Origin: CADCTB01 sp964479465
GTDB lineage: Bacteria; Actinomycetota; Acidimicrobiia; Acidimicrobiales; AC-14
Reading direction: 5' to 3'
Length of the DNA: 64,000 nucleotides
Assembly: GCA_964479465.1 (NCBI GenBank)
Contig: CAYZMG010000013.1
Coordinates: 1-64,000, forward strand
This document shows, in pieces, positions 42,496 to 51,541 of this stretch. Position numbers and translations under genes: made by a program. A model generated the notes under the pieces. It did no database searches. It was not told the DNA's origin and saw only the letters and a program-made list of their open reading frames with translations. Each line of letters begins with the position of its first letter. The first letter of the stretch is position 1.

Positions 42496-44034
42496 ATGGG
42501 GGTTGACGCGGTCATCGTCCCGCGCCCGTTGACGGTCGCGGCACTCGATGTCACCGGCGGCGAGGTGAGGGTCACCAACACCGGTACGAGCGAGGACGAG
42601 TTCTCCTTTGCCATCGACCGCAACGCCGCCCAGTGGGGATGGGTGACGCCGCCGACCGTCGTCGTGCCCCCGGGGGGCGAGGGCTCGGTCAAGGTGCTGT
42701 TCCGGCTGCCCAAGGCACCCAAACCGCCGGCCGGCCCCCTGCCGTTCACCGTCACCGTCGCATCCGTCCGCGACAAGTCGGTCTCCACCGTGGCCGAGGG
42801 CACCGTCGAGGTGGCGGCGTTCTCCGACGTCCTGGCCACGCTCAACCCGACGACGGCGCAGGGCAGCGGACCGTCGCACCACACCATCGCCCTGTCCAAC
42901 CGGGGCAACGCGCCGGTGCGGGCCCGGTTGAGCGCCAGCGACCCCGACGGAAACCTGGAGTTCGACATCGAGCCGGTCTCGCTCGAGGCGGGGGCGGGGT
43001 CGATCGCGTCCGCCAACCTCCGCGTCACCCCCAAGCACCGCCTCCGGCGAGGCACGGCCGAGCGGCCGTTCCAGGTGGTGGCGGAGGCCGACGGCCACGA
43101 GCCCTTCCGGGTGGAGGGGAATCTGACCCAGGAGGGCACCGGGACGGGGCGGACGCCGATCATCGTCGCCGTGGTCGTCGCCCTCCTCGTCGTGGCCATC
43201 GCCGCGGTGGCCTTCGCCGGCAGTGGTGGCGACGAGAGCACCGGCTCCACCGTGCCGGCGGCGTCCGGCGGTGCCGCGCCTGGCGACGACCCTGCCTGCC
43301 CGGCAAGAGGTCACGACAACCGTGACCGGGGCACCAGTGGCGCCCTGCCGTTCAACTACTCGTTCCTTTTCACCACGCCCGACGGGTGCAAGCCCATCCG
43401 CTTCAACCCGTGCGAACCGATCCACTTCGTCATCAACCCGGCCGACGCCCCGCCCGGAGGCGTGGAGGACGTCCGCCAGGGGTTTCGCCTGATCGCCGAG
43501 GCCGGCGGCTACACCTTCGTCGACGACGGCCTGACCGACAGCGACAGGTTCAACTTTGGCCGGCTGGCCTATGACCCAGCCCGCTACGGCGAGCGGTGGG
43601 CGCCCATCGTCGTCAGTTGGGGGCGGCTGGGCAGCCAGGGCCGCAACGACGTGGTCGTCGCCGGCATGGGCAACGGCCACGTCGTCGACGGTGCCATTGT
43701 CACAGGGATGCTGAACCTCAACGCGGATGCGCGCATCGACGCCTCCCGGGAAACGCCGATCCCGAACGGGTACGGCGAGGGCATCTCCTGGGGTCGGGTG
43801 ATCCTCCACGAGCTGGGCCACGTCTTCGGCCTGGGCCACGTGGAGAGCAGGAACTCCATCATGCACGAAGCGCTGCTCGAGCAGACCCGGAGCGTCACTC
43901 AGTACGGGGTGGGCGACATCCAGGCCTGGCGCCACCTCGGCCGCCAGGCCGGCTGTGTTGAGGCCCCGGCGCCGCGTGCGGTGCCGCCCCTCGGTGGTAA
44001 CCGGGCGACGACCACCACGACCGCCCGGTCGTAA
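42496..44034 (+). CDS. Membrane-anchored zinc metalloprotease with Ig-like N-terminus
   Basis: 512 residues. Residues 1-215 form two beta-rich modules (ALDVTGGEVRVTNTGTSEDEFSF, TTAQGSGPSHHTIALSNRGNAPVRARLSASD) like COG1470 domains and are probably cytoplasmic. A TM helix (TPIIVAVVVALLVVAIAAVAFAG, about 220-242) leads to an external matrixin-like domain with HELGHVFGLGHVESRNSIM: three zinc His, the Glu base and the Met turn. A Thr-rich tail ends it. Substrate unknown. Confidence 0.85.
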   Translation: MGVDAVIVPRPLTVAALDVTGGEVRVTNTGTSEDEFSFAIDRNAAQWGWVTPPTVVVPPGGEGSVKVLFRLPKAPKPPAGPLPFTVTVASVRDKSVSTVAEGTVEVAAFSDVLATLNPTTAQGSGPSHHTIALSNRGNAPVRARLSASDPDGNLEFDIEPVSLEAGAGSIASANLRVTPKHRLRRGTAERPFQVVAEADGHEPFRVEGNLTQEGTGTGRTPIIVAVVVALLVVAIAAVAFAGSGGDESTGSTVPAASGGAAPGDDPACPARGHDNRDRGTSGALPFNYSFLFTTPDGCKPIRFNPCEPIHFVINPADAPPGGVEDVRQGFRLIAEAGGYTFVDDGLTDSDRFNFGRLAYDPARYGERWAPIVVSWGRLGSQGRNDVVVAGMGNGHVVDGAIVTGMLNLNADARIDASRETPIPNGYGEGISWGRVILHELGHVFGLGHVESRNSIMHEALLEQTRSVTQYGVGDIQAWRHLGRQAGCVEAPAPRAVPPLGGNRATTTTTARS

Positions 44035-44041
44035 ACGCCGG

Positions 44042-44647
44042 GTGTCGCCGGCGACCAGCGCGGCCAAGCCGGGGGTTCTGGGGATAGTTCTGGCCGGCGG
44101 GGCGGGCCGGCGCATGGGCGGTGTGGACAAGGCTGCGCTGCGCATCGGCGGGGTCACGCTTCTCGACCGAGTCCTGGGCGCGGCCCGGCCGGTGTGCGAC
44201 CGGCTGGTGGTCGTCGGTCCGGTGCGGCGGACGAGCGTGGCGGGTGTGACGTTCGTGATGGACGCCGAGCCAGGTGGCGGGCCGGGGGCGGCGGTCGCCG
44301 CCGGCCTGGCGGCGGCGCCGGGCGGCGGCGTGGTGCTGGTGCTGGCCGCCGACCTGCCCCTACTCACCGCCGGCCACCTGCGCGACCTCCTGGCCGCTCT
44401 CGACGCCGCCGGCGCTGATGCGGCGGCGGCGGCGGACGAAGGGGGGCCCAACCCCCTGCTGGCCGCCTACGCCGGGCCGGCGCTGGCCGCTCGGGCCGGT
44501 GCACTCAGGGCCGGCGCCCGGGCTGCGACATTGCTGCCTGCCGACGTGGTGGCCGTCGATCTCGGCCGGGCGACCCTCAACGTAAACCGGCCCGAGGATC
44601 TGGCCCGCGCCGAACGATTCCTGGCCGCGCCGGGCGACGCCGAGTGA
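44042..44647 (+). CDS. mobA: Molybdenum cofactor guanylyltransferase
   Basis: 201 residues from GTG: LGIVLAGGAGRRMGGVDKAALRIGGVTLLDRVL is the MobA signature (GGxxxRMGxDKA), with LVLAADLPLLTAGHL as the metal-binding strand and NVNRPEDL near the end. It attaches GMP to molybdopterin for bis-MGD enzymes such as the formate dehydrogenase that follows. The first bases lie 7 bp after the metalloprotease stop; the open frame upstream overlaps that gene and is not used. Confidence 0.9.
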   Translation: MSPATSAAKPGVLGIVLAGGAGRRMGGVDKAALRIGGVTLLDRVLGAARPVCDRLVVVGPVRRTSVAGVTFVMDAEPGGGPGAAVAAGLAAAPGGGVVLVLAADLPLLTAGHLRDLLAALDAAGADAAAAADEGGPNPLLAAYAGPALAARAGALRAGARAATLLPADVVAVDLGRATLNVNRPEDLARAERFLAAPGDAE

Positions 44648-44708
44648 TGGCTGCCTTCAGGCGCTACTCTCAGCGATCCGGGTCACCAGAAGTCGGGCGG
44701 TGGTGGGC

Positions 44709-44954
44709 ATGAGCGAAGACTACCCAGGCCGCCTCGCCGAGGCGATGGCGCTGGAACTGAGCGAAGCGGAGATGGAAACCGTCCTCGAACTGGCGAGGAT
44801 CGTCGCCCATGGCAGCGAGCGGAAGTTCGCGCCGCTGTCGACGTACCTCGCCGGCCAGTTCGTGGCCGAGCTGGTGCGCACAGGCGTGCCCCGGGTCGAG
44901 GCCCTGGCCGAAGCGGTGGCAGTGGCGAAGCGGACCCTCGATACCGAGCGGTGA
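44709..44954 (+). CDS. DUF6457 family protein
   Basis: 81 residues: YPGRLAEAMALELSEAEMETVLELARIVAHGSERKFAPLSTYLAGQFVAEL, predicted helical. This family sits beside formate dehydrogenase and mob genes in actinobacteria. ATG at 44709 preferred; GTG at 44700 is an alternative. Its stop overlaps the fdhA start (ATGA-type, 44951-44954). Confidence 0.85.
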   Translation: MSEDYPGRLAEAMALELSEAEMETVLELARIVAHGSERKFAPLSTYLAGQFVAELVRTGVPRVEALAEAVAVAKRTLDTER

Positions 44955-47900
44955 ACCCGCGCCGGCTCGTCGCCTCCTGGCCGGTGCTCCGCCAGCTGGC
45001 GGGCGCGGACCGGCTGGCGTTGGGGGCGGCGGCGCAGTCTCCGACCTCGGCAAGCCTTGAGGCCCGAACCGAGACAGCCGACCGGGTCGTTCCCTCCGTC
45101 TGCCCGTACTGCGCGGTGGGCTGCGGCCAGCGCGTCTACGTCAAGGACGAGCAGGTGATCCAGGTCGAGGGCGACCCTGACAGCCCCGTCTCCCGTGGTC
45201 GCCTGTGCCCCAAGGGCGCGGCCACCAAGCAGCTCGTCACCGGCCCAGCCCGGGAGTACCGGGTGAAGTACCGCCGGCCTCACGGCCGCGGCTGGGAAGA
45301 CCTCTCACTCGACCGGGCCATGGACATGATCGCGGAGCGGGTCATCGCCACCCGGGCCGCCACCTGGGACACCGAGAACCGCCGCACGCTCGGCATCGCC
45401 AGCCTCGGAGGAGCGACCCTCGACAACGAGGAGAACTACCTCATGAAGAAGCTGTACACGGCGCTTGGGGCCGTGCAGGTGGAGAACCAGGCCCGCATAT
45501 GACACTCCGCCACCGTCCCCGGTCTGGGGACCTCGTTCGGTAGGGGCGGCGCCACCGGGTTCCAGCAGGACCTGGCCAATTCGGACTGCATCCTCATCAT
45601 GGGGTCGAACATGGCCGAGTGCCACCCGGTCGGGTTCCAGTGGGTCATGGAGGCCAAAGGCCAGAGGCGCCCGGGTCATCCACGTCGACCCCCGGTTCAC
45701 CCGCACGAGCGCAATGGCCGACACCTTCGTGGCCCTCCGGGCCGGCAGCGACATCGCTTTCCTGGGCGGGATCGTGAACCACATCCTGAGCAGGGGGCGG
45801 GAGTTCCGGGAGTACGTGGCCGCCTACACGAACGCGGCGGCACTCATCGACGAGCGCTTCGCCGACACTGAGGATCTCGACGGTCTGTTCTCCGGTTGGG
45901 ATCCCGACAGCCGGGCCTACGACGCTGCCTCGTGGCAGTACGCCGGCGAGGGCCCGAGCGGCCCTCTGAGCGGGGACGAGGACCCGAGCGGCCCTTTGAG
46001 CGGGGACGAGGGCCCGAGCGGCCCTTTGAGCGGGGACGAGGGCCCGAGCGGCCCTTTGAGCGGGGACNNNNNNNNNNNNNNNNNNNNNNNNNNNNNNNNN
46101 NNNNNNNNNNNNNNNNNNNNNNNNNNNNNNNNNNNNNNNNNNNNNNNNNNNNNNNNNNNNNNNNNNNGAGGACCCGGCACTCGAACACCCGCGCTGTGTG
46201 TTCCAGATCCTCAAGCGCCATTTCGCCCGTTACACGCCCGAGATGGTGCAGGAGGTGTGCGGCGTCCCGCCCGAGCAGTTCCTGGCTGTCGCCGAGGCGC
46301 TGTGCGACAACTCCGGCCGGGAGCGGACGTCGGCGATCTGCTACTCGGTGGGCTGGACCCAGCACACCGTCGGCGCCCAGACCATCCGCACCGCCGCCAT
46401 CATCCAACTGCTGCTCGGGAACGTCGGCCGGCCCGGTGGCGGGATCATGGCCCTGCGCGGCCACGCCAGCATCCAGGGCTCGACCGACATCCCGACCCTG
46501 TACAACCTCCTGCCCGGCTACCTGCCGATGGCGCAGGCCGGCCGCCACTCCAACCTTGCGCAGTACGTCGAAGCCACCACCGCCCCCGCCGGCACGTGGG
46601 GCCACGCCGGTGCCTACATCGTCAGCCTGCTCAAGGCCTGGTGGGGCGACGCCGCCCAGCCCGAGAACGACTTCTGCTTCGACCACCTGCCCTTCATCAC
46701 CGGCGACCACTCCACCTACCGCACGACGCTCGACATGGCCGACGGCAAGGTCGCCGGGTTCTTCGTCGTGGGCCAGAACCCGGCGGTGGGCTCCGCCAAC
46801 GGGAAGCTGCACCGGATGGCGATGTCGAAGCTCGACTGGCTCGTGGTGCGTGATCTGGTGGAGACCGAGACGGCGACGTTCTGGAAGGACGGGCCGGAGA
46901 TCGACTCCGGGGAGTTGGCGACCGCCGGCATCGGCACCGAGGTCTTCTTCCTGCCGGCGGCCGCTCACACCGAGAAGGACGGGACGTTCACCCAGACCCA
47001 GCGCATGCTCCAGTGGCACCACAAGGCGGTCGAGCCGCAGGGCGACTGCCGCTCGGAGCTGTCGTTCTACTTCCACCTCGGGCGGATCATCCGGGAGAAG
47101 CTGGCCGGCTCCGACGAAGCACGTGACCGGGCGGTGCTCGACCTCACGTGGGACTACCCGCTGATCGGCGATGAGCCCGACGCCGAGGCTGTGCTGCAGG
47201 AGGTCAACGGATTCGGCCCCGACGGCCTGCTGGCGGGGTTCGCCGGTCTCAAGGACGACGGGTCGACATCGTGCGGGTGCTGGATCTACTCGGGCTGTTA
47301 CGCCGGCGGCGTCAACCAGACCGCCCGGCGCCGGCCCGGTTCCGAGCAGAGCTGGGTGGCGCCGGAGTGGGGGTGGGCGTGGCCGGCGAACCGGCGCATC
47401 CTCTACAACCGGGCCTCGGCCGACCCCGCCGGCACGCCGTGGTCGGAGCGCAAGGCCTACGTGTGGTGGGACGCCGGCGCCGGCCGGTGGACGGGCCACG
47501 ACGTGCCCGACTTCCCTGTCGACATGGCGCCCGACTACCGGCCGCCGGAGGGGGCGACGGCCGAGTGGGCCCTGAGCGGCGCCGACCCCTTCATCCTCCA
47601 GAGCGACGGCCGGGGCCGGTTGTTCGCCCCCACCGGCCTCCTCGACGGGCCGCTTCCGACCCACTACGAGCCCCATGAGTCGCCGTTCACCAACCCGCTG
47701 TACGGCCAGCAGTCGAGCCCGGTGCGCCAGACGTTCCATCGCAAAGGCAACCCATACAACAGTGCCGGCGCCCATCCCTACGTGATGACCACCTACCGGC
47801 TGACCGAGCACCACACCGCCGGCGGGATGTCACGGTTCCAGGCCCACCTGGCCGAGCTCCAACCCGAGATGTTCTGCGAGGTCAGTCCCGCCCTGGCCGC

Positions 47901-48177
47901 CGAGCGCGGTCTGGAGAACGGCGGGTGGGCGACGATCACCTCCGCCCGCACGTCGATCGAGGCCCGCGTGCTCGTCACCGACCGGATGGCGCCGTTGCAG
48001 GTCGCCGGCCGGGAGCTTCATCAGGTCGGGCTCCCCTACCACTGGGGCTGGAAGGGCCTGTCGACCGGCGATGCCGCCAACGACCTGTTCCCGCTGGCGC
48101 TGGACCCCAACGTCCACATCCAGGAGGTGAAGGCGGCCACATGCAACATCACTCCCGGGCGGCGGGCACGACCGTGA
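44951..48177 (+). CDS. fdhA: Selenocysteine-containing formate dehydrogenase catalytic subunit (frameshifted, with assembly gap)
   Basis: Reads from GTG 44951 through the [4Fe-4S] motif CPYCAVGCGQ...RGRLCPKG to ARI, then an in-frame TGA (45500-45502). The next codons (HSATVPGLGTSFGRGGATG) continue the formate dehydrogenase active-site region, where homologues have Cys or Sec. A SECIS hairpin follows. One extra A in AAA at 45656-45658 breaks the frame (EAK|ARGARVIHVDPRFTRTSAMADTF). After ASWQYAGE a 30-bp repeat array and 100 N interrupt a surface loop; the protein resumes at DPALEHPRCVFQILKRHFARYTPEMV. The C-terminal half has the MGD-binding domain (QVGLPYHWGWKG). Oxidises formate with bis-MGD; about 1,070 residues in total. 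The frameshift is probably a read error. Confidence 0.9.
45500..45531 (+). promoter_or_regulatory. UGA (Sec) codon and bacterial SECIS hairpin
   Basis: Counting the UGA as 1-3, a U lies at position 17 and the apical loop GGUCU at 22-26, closed by CCCC/GGGG (45517-45520 with 45526-45529). In E. coli fdhF the bulged U17 and the GGUCU loop occupy the same positions. This agreement in spacing and loop, together with the conserved context of the codon, supports SelB-dependent read-through as selenocysteine. Confidence 0.88.
45948..46067 (+). repeat. Four tandem 30-bp units inside fdhA (EGPSGPLSGD)
   Basis: Units at 45948, 45978, 46008 and 46038, each 30 bp and in frame, coding E-(G/D)-P-S-G-P-L-S-G-D. 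They differ from one another at one to three bases. The array runs into the N gap, so the copy number is unknown. The sequence after the gap begins GAGGACCCG, like the start of unit 2. A fifth, isolated unit ends the DUF6084 gene (22621-22650). Confidence 0.92.
46068..46167. other. Assembly gap (100 N)
   Basis: Exactly 100 undetermined bases, the conventional filler for a gap of unknown size. It lies directly after tandem repeats, so the assembly probably collapsed or broke on the array. The fdhA frame continues on the far side. Confidence 0.98.
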
Positions 48178-48932
48178 CCCGAATGGGGTTCTTCACCGAC
48201 ACCTCCGTGTGCATCGGGTGCAAAGCATGCGAGGTGGCGTGCAAGGAGTGGAACGACGTCCCCGACGACGGGCTCGACTTCCTGGCCATGTCCTACGACA
48301 ACACCGGCGCCCTCGGGGCAGACACCTGGCGCCACGTGGCGTTCGTCGAGAAGAGCGCCGACGCGGGCGCCGGCGTGAAGTGGCTCATGTCGTCGGACGT
48401 GTGCAAGCACTGCACCCACGCCGCCTGTCTCGACGTCTGCCCGACCGGCGCCCTTTTCCGGACCGAGTTCGACACCGTGGTCGTCCAGCAGGACGTCTGC
48501 AACGGCTGCGGGTACTGCGTGCCGGCGTGCCCGTTCGGGGTGATCGACAAGCGGGAGCCCGACGGGCGAGTCTGGAAGTGCACCCTGTGCTACGACCGCC
48601 TCAAGTCGGACCTGGAGCCGGCGTGCGCCAAGGCGTGCCCTACCGACTCGATCCAGTTCGGGCCCCTGGAGGAGCTGCGGGAGCGGGCAACGGGCCGGAT
48701 GGGCGTGCTGCGGGAGGCCGGCGTGGCGGAGGCGCGGCTGTACGGCGCCGACGAGCAGGACGGCGTCGGCGGGTTCGGCGCCTTCTTCCTGCTCCTCGAC
48801 GAGCCGGAGGTCTACGGCCTCCCGCCCGATCCCGTCGTCACCACCAGGGACCTGCCCAGCATGTGGCGGGCCGCCGCCGGCGCCGCCCTCGCGCTGGAGG
48901 GGGCGGTGGCCGCCGCCGTGCTGCCGGGGTGA
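48174..48932 (+). CDS. fdhB: Formate dehydrogenase iron-sulfur subunit
   Basis: 252 residues from a GTG overlapping the fdhA stop (GTGA). Four [4Fe-4S] Cys groups: CIGCKACEVACKEW, CKHCTHAACLDVC, CNGCGYCVPACPFG, and CTLCYDRL with CAKACP. FGAFFLLLDEPEVYGLPPDP is typical of the actinobacterial form. Passes electrons from FdhA to the membrane subunit. The C-terminal hydrophobic stretch (AAAGAALALEGAVAAAVLPG) may touch the membrane. Confidence 0.93.
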   Translation: MTRMGFFTDTSVCIGCKACEVACKEWNDVPDDGLDFLAMSYDNTGALGADTWRHVAFVEKSADAGAGVKWLMSSDVCKHCTHAACLDVCPTGALFRTEFDTVVVQQDVCNGCGYCVPACPFGVIDKREPDGRVWKCTLCYDRLKSDLEPACAKACPTDSIQFGPLEELRERATGRMGVLREAGVAEARLYGADEQDGVGGFGAFFLLLDEPEVYGLPPDPVVTTRDLPSMWRAAAGAALALEGAVAAAVLPG

Positions 48933-48994
48933 CCGGCCCGGGAGGCCGGTCCGGGGGATCGGTGACCGGCCCGGGAGGCCGGTCCAGGGAATCG
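48929..48994 (+). repeat. Two tandem 33-bp units with the dispersed inverted-repeat core
   Basis: Units 48929-48961 and 48962-48994 each start GTGACCGGCCCGGGAGGCCG and contain the inverted repeat found at 9061 and 33433. They lie between fdhB and the NrfD gene in frame with the latter, coding VTGPGGRS(G/R)(G/E)S twice. Each unit begins with GTGACC, the same bases as the NrfD start, so several possible starts are created. Confidence 0.85.
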
Positions 48995-49867
48995 GTGACC
49001 GAGAGCTACTACGGCCGCCCCATCCTCAAGGCGCCGGTCTGGAAGCCGTACATCCCCGTCTACTTCTTCGCCGGCGGGCTGGCCGGCGCCTCCTCCACCT
49101 TGGCCCTCGCCGCCCGCCTGACCGGGAACCGGCGCCTGGCCCGGTCCGCACTCGTCGCCTCCGCGGCCGGCATGGCGGTGAGCGGCCCGCTGCTCGTGCT
49201 CGACCTGGGCCGGCCCGGTCGGTTCCTCAACATGCTGCGGGTCATCAAGCCCACGTCGCCCATGAGCGTCGGGAGCTGGCTCCTGGCCGCCTTCGCCCCG
49301 GCGTCGTTCGGCGCGGCAGCGAGCGACGTCACGGGCCGGCTGCCGGGGCTCGGCCGGGCGGCGGCGGCCGGCGCCGGCCTGCTCGGCCCCGTGGTCGCCA
49401 CCTACACCGCGGTCCTGGTGGCCGACACCGCCATCCCGGCCTGGCACGACGCCTTCAGGGAACTCCCCTTCTTGTTCGCCGGGAGCTCGATGGCCAGCGC
49501 CGGCGGCGTGGGGATGGCTCTCACCCCTGTGGCCGACGCCGGCCCGGCCCGCCGCCTCGCCGTGCTCGGCGCGGCCCTCGAGGTGACGGCAGCGCGGACG
49601 ATGGAGCACCACCTCGGCGACGTCGCCGGCCCCTACACGGACGGTCGTGCCGGGCGCCTGTCCAAGGCCGCCCAGGCCTGCACCGTCGCCGGTGCCCTAC
49701 TGGCCCTGGCGGCCGGACGGCGCCGGCCCGAGGCAATCGGAGCCGGTGCCCTGCTCTGCGCCGGCAGCCTGCTCACCCGCTTCTCGGTCTTCCGGGCCGG
49801 CTTCGAGTCCGCCGCCGACCCAGCCGCCACCGTCGGACCGCAGCGCCCGCGCGCCGGCTCAGCCTGA
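48995..49867 (+). CDS. NrfD-like membrane subunit of formate dehydrogenase
   Basis: 290 residues from GTG 48995; the frame also allows GTG at 48929 (overlapping the fdhB stop) or 48962, which would add the repeat peptide. Eight or so hydrophobic helices: YIPVYFFAGGLAGASSTLALAARL, GPLLVLDLGRPGRFLNMLRVIKPTSPMSVGSW, and VATYTAVLVADTAIPAWHDAFRELPFLFAGSSMAS. These are NrfD/PsrC landmarks. It anchors the enzyme and passes electrons to quinone. Confidence 0.92.
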   Translation: MTESYYGRPILKAPVWKPYIPVYFFAGGLAGASSTLALAARLTGNRRLARSALVASAAGMAVSGPLLVLDLGRPGRFLNMLRVIKPTSPMSVGSWLLAAFAPASFGAAASDVTGRLPGLGRAAAAGAGLLGPVVATYTAVLVADTAIPAWHDAFRELPFLFAGSSMASAGGVGMALTPVADAGPARRLAVLGAALEVTAARTMEHHLGDVAGPYTDGRAGRLSKAAQACTVAGALLALAAGRRRPEAIGAGALLCAGSLLTRFSVFRAGFESAADPAATVGPQRPRAGSA

Positions 49868-50983
49868 CGCCGGAACTGTCCAGACGACCTGGTCGGCGCC
49901 GGTCTGAGGGTCGGAGCTTCCGTCGCATCCCGTGGAAACCGCCGTGGCGACGATCACATAGGTCCCCGGTGATTGGTACTGGTGAACAGCGCCCATGTCG
50001 ATATACATCCTGTCGGGCCCCGGCCAACCCACGGCAATGGGGCGACACGTCGAGTTGGCGGGCAGTGTCAACGGCGGGGAGCCGTCGCCCCAGTCGATGG
50101 AGACGCTCCTGATCCAGCCGTCGGCGTCGTTCACCATGCCTGCGACGGCCGCCCACCTCAGGTCCCCGGCGTGGCCGGTGAGCGTCCGTTCGATGTCGAC
50201 CACCGGCAGCGACGGGCCCTGGGCCGTGGCCGTGCCCGGATGCACCTCGATGGTGGCCATGAAGATTGAAACGACCGGCGGGTCCTGGCAGTCAGTATTG
50301 GCCTGGACCCAGAACAGCCACAGCCCGTCGAGGTTGTACACGTGACTGGTGTGGAACCTCGCCGTGCCGGGCGACTTCGGGCCTGTCCCACACGTGAACG
50401 GGCCGGACCCCCCGTAGTAGCCGTCGCCGAACAGCAGATTCATCCGGCAGCAGGGGTGCTCGGCGCTAGAGAGCTCGACATCGAAGTCGACCGGCACGCC
50501 GGCCCGGGCCGGCTTGTCGATGGCAACCCTGTACGACACTCCGTTGGAGACTCCGGCCCACGACGTCTGCCCGGGCGTGTACGGCAGCTGCACGACCTCT
50601 GGTGGCAGCACCGCTCCGAAGTCGGACCGCTTGTTGCGAGGGACCAGAGGCACCGTCGTGGTCGTGGTGGTCGAGGGGCGGACGACCGGCGGTCGGGTCG
50701 TCGCCGTCGTCGCCGTCGTCGACGGCCGGCGGGTCGTGGGGATCGGTGGCGGTGTGACCGGAGCGACCGTCGTCGGCGGCGCCGGCACGAAGGGCCACGT
50801 CGAGGTGGTGGTGTCGGCCACTTCCGAGAGCGCCTTCCCGGCCGCCCGGGCGCTCCCGCCGTCGACCGCAACCGGCCTGGGGTCGAATGCCATGGCTGAC
50901 AACACCCCGCTGGCGAGGGTGAGTGCGGTCAGTGAACCAACCAGGATCACAGACCGGAACCTGCGCTCGCCGCCCACTCGCAC
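49859..50983 (-). CDS. Secreted/membrane-anchored PKD-like protein
   Basis: About 374 residues from GTG 50983. A TM or signal segment (SVILVGSLTALTLASGVLSAMAF), a Pro/Thr-rich linker (PPTTVAPVTPPPIPTTRRPSTT and so on), and two beta-rich domains: VDFDVELSSAEHPCCRMNLLFGDGYYGGSGPF and SVSIDWGDGSPPLTLPANSTC...HQYQSPGTYVIVATAVSTGC. The latter is a PKD-type repeat with paired Cys. Cell-surface role inferred. The open frame runs to 51088 but would overlap the VOC gene. Overlaps the NrfD gene end by 9 bp. Confidence 0.72.
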   Translation of the reverse strand: MRVGGERRFRSVILVGSLTALTLASGVLSAMAFDPRPVAVDGGSARAAGKALSEVADTTTSTWPFVPAPPTTVAPVTPPPIPTTRRPSTTATTATTRPPVVRPSTTTTTTVPLVPRNKRSDFGAVLPPEVVQLPYTPGQTSWAGVSNGVSYRVAIDKPARAGVPVDFDVELSSAEHPCCRMNLLFGDGYYGGSGPFTCGTGPKSPGTARFHTSHVYNLDGLWLFWVQANTDCQDPPVVSIFMATIEVHPGTATAQGPSLPVVDIERTLTGHAGDLRWAAVAGMVNDADGWIRSVSIDWGDGSPPLTLPANSTCRPIAVGWPGPDRMYIDMGAVHQYQSPGTYVIVATAVSTGCDGSSDPQTGADQVVWTVPASG

Positions 50984-51029
50984 TTCCTCGGCATCCCCGA
51001 CGACGAACTTGAGCGGTACCGTCGGAGTT

Positions 51030-51530
51030 ATGACCGTCGCATCCGATTCCGAAGCCGCGCGCCAGGCGATCGTGGCCGCCCACCTCAAGCCGGCGGAGGA
51101 GCGGCCGCCCTCCAGCGCCGGCGGTGTCCACCACCTGGCCCTGATCTGCAGCGACGTGGAGACGACCGTGCGCTTCTACCAGGAGGTGCTCGGCTTCCCC
51201 CTCGTCGACGTCATGGAGAATCGGGACTACCCCGGCTCGACCCACTTCTTCCACGACATGGGCAACGGCAACCTGCTGGCCTTCTTCGACTTCCCCGGCC
51301 TCGGCCTCGGGCCGGCGGTCGAGACGCTGGGTGCCGTCCAGCACGTCGCCATCTCGGTCGACCGGGCCAACTTCGAGGCCATCCGTGAGCGCCTCGACGG
51401 TGCCGGCCTCCCCTACCTCGGTCCCGACCGCGGCTTGACCAACTCGATCTACGTGAAGGACCCCGACGGCGTGCAGATCGAGCTGCTGGCCGAGCCCCTC
51501 CGCATCATGGACGGGCGCCACCTCGGCTGA
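51030..51530 (+). CDS. VOC (glyoxalase/extradiol-type) family protein
   Basis: 166 residues: GVHHLALICSDVETTVRFYQEVLGFPLVD, STHFFHDMGNGNLLAFFDFPG, VQHVAISVDRANFEAIRERLDGAGLPYLG and SIYVKDPDGVQIELLAEPL. Two beta-alpha-beta-beta-beta modules with candidate metal ligands His35, His118 and Glu in QIELL. It may be a lyase, epimerase or ring-cleavage dioxygenase. The aromatic-pathway genes that follow on the other strand make the last of interest, but it is not proven. Confidence 0.85.
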   Translation: MTVASDSEAARQAIVAAHLKPAEERPPSSAGGVHHLALICSDVETTVRFYQEVLGFPLVDVMENRDYPGSTHFFHDMGNGNLLAFFDFPGLGLGPAVETLGAVQHVAISVDRANFEAIRERLDGAGLPYLGPDRGLTNSIYVKDPDGVQIELLAEPLRIMDGRHLG

Positions 51531-51541
51531 GGCAGGTCGAG

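Noticed and set aside
45500..45502. TGA read as a nonsense mutation that makes fdhA a pseudogene
   Set aside because: Codon position, conserved flanks and a correctly spaced SECIS loop fit selenocysteine insertion.
45844..47814. Long minus-strand open frame (656 codons) through the fdhA gap
   Set aside because: It runs antisense to conserved formate dehydrogenase sequence and through 100 N; no protein-like features.
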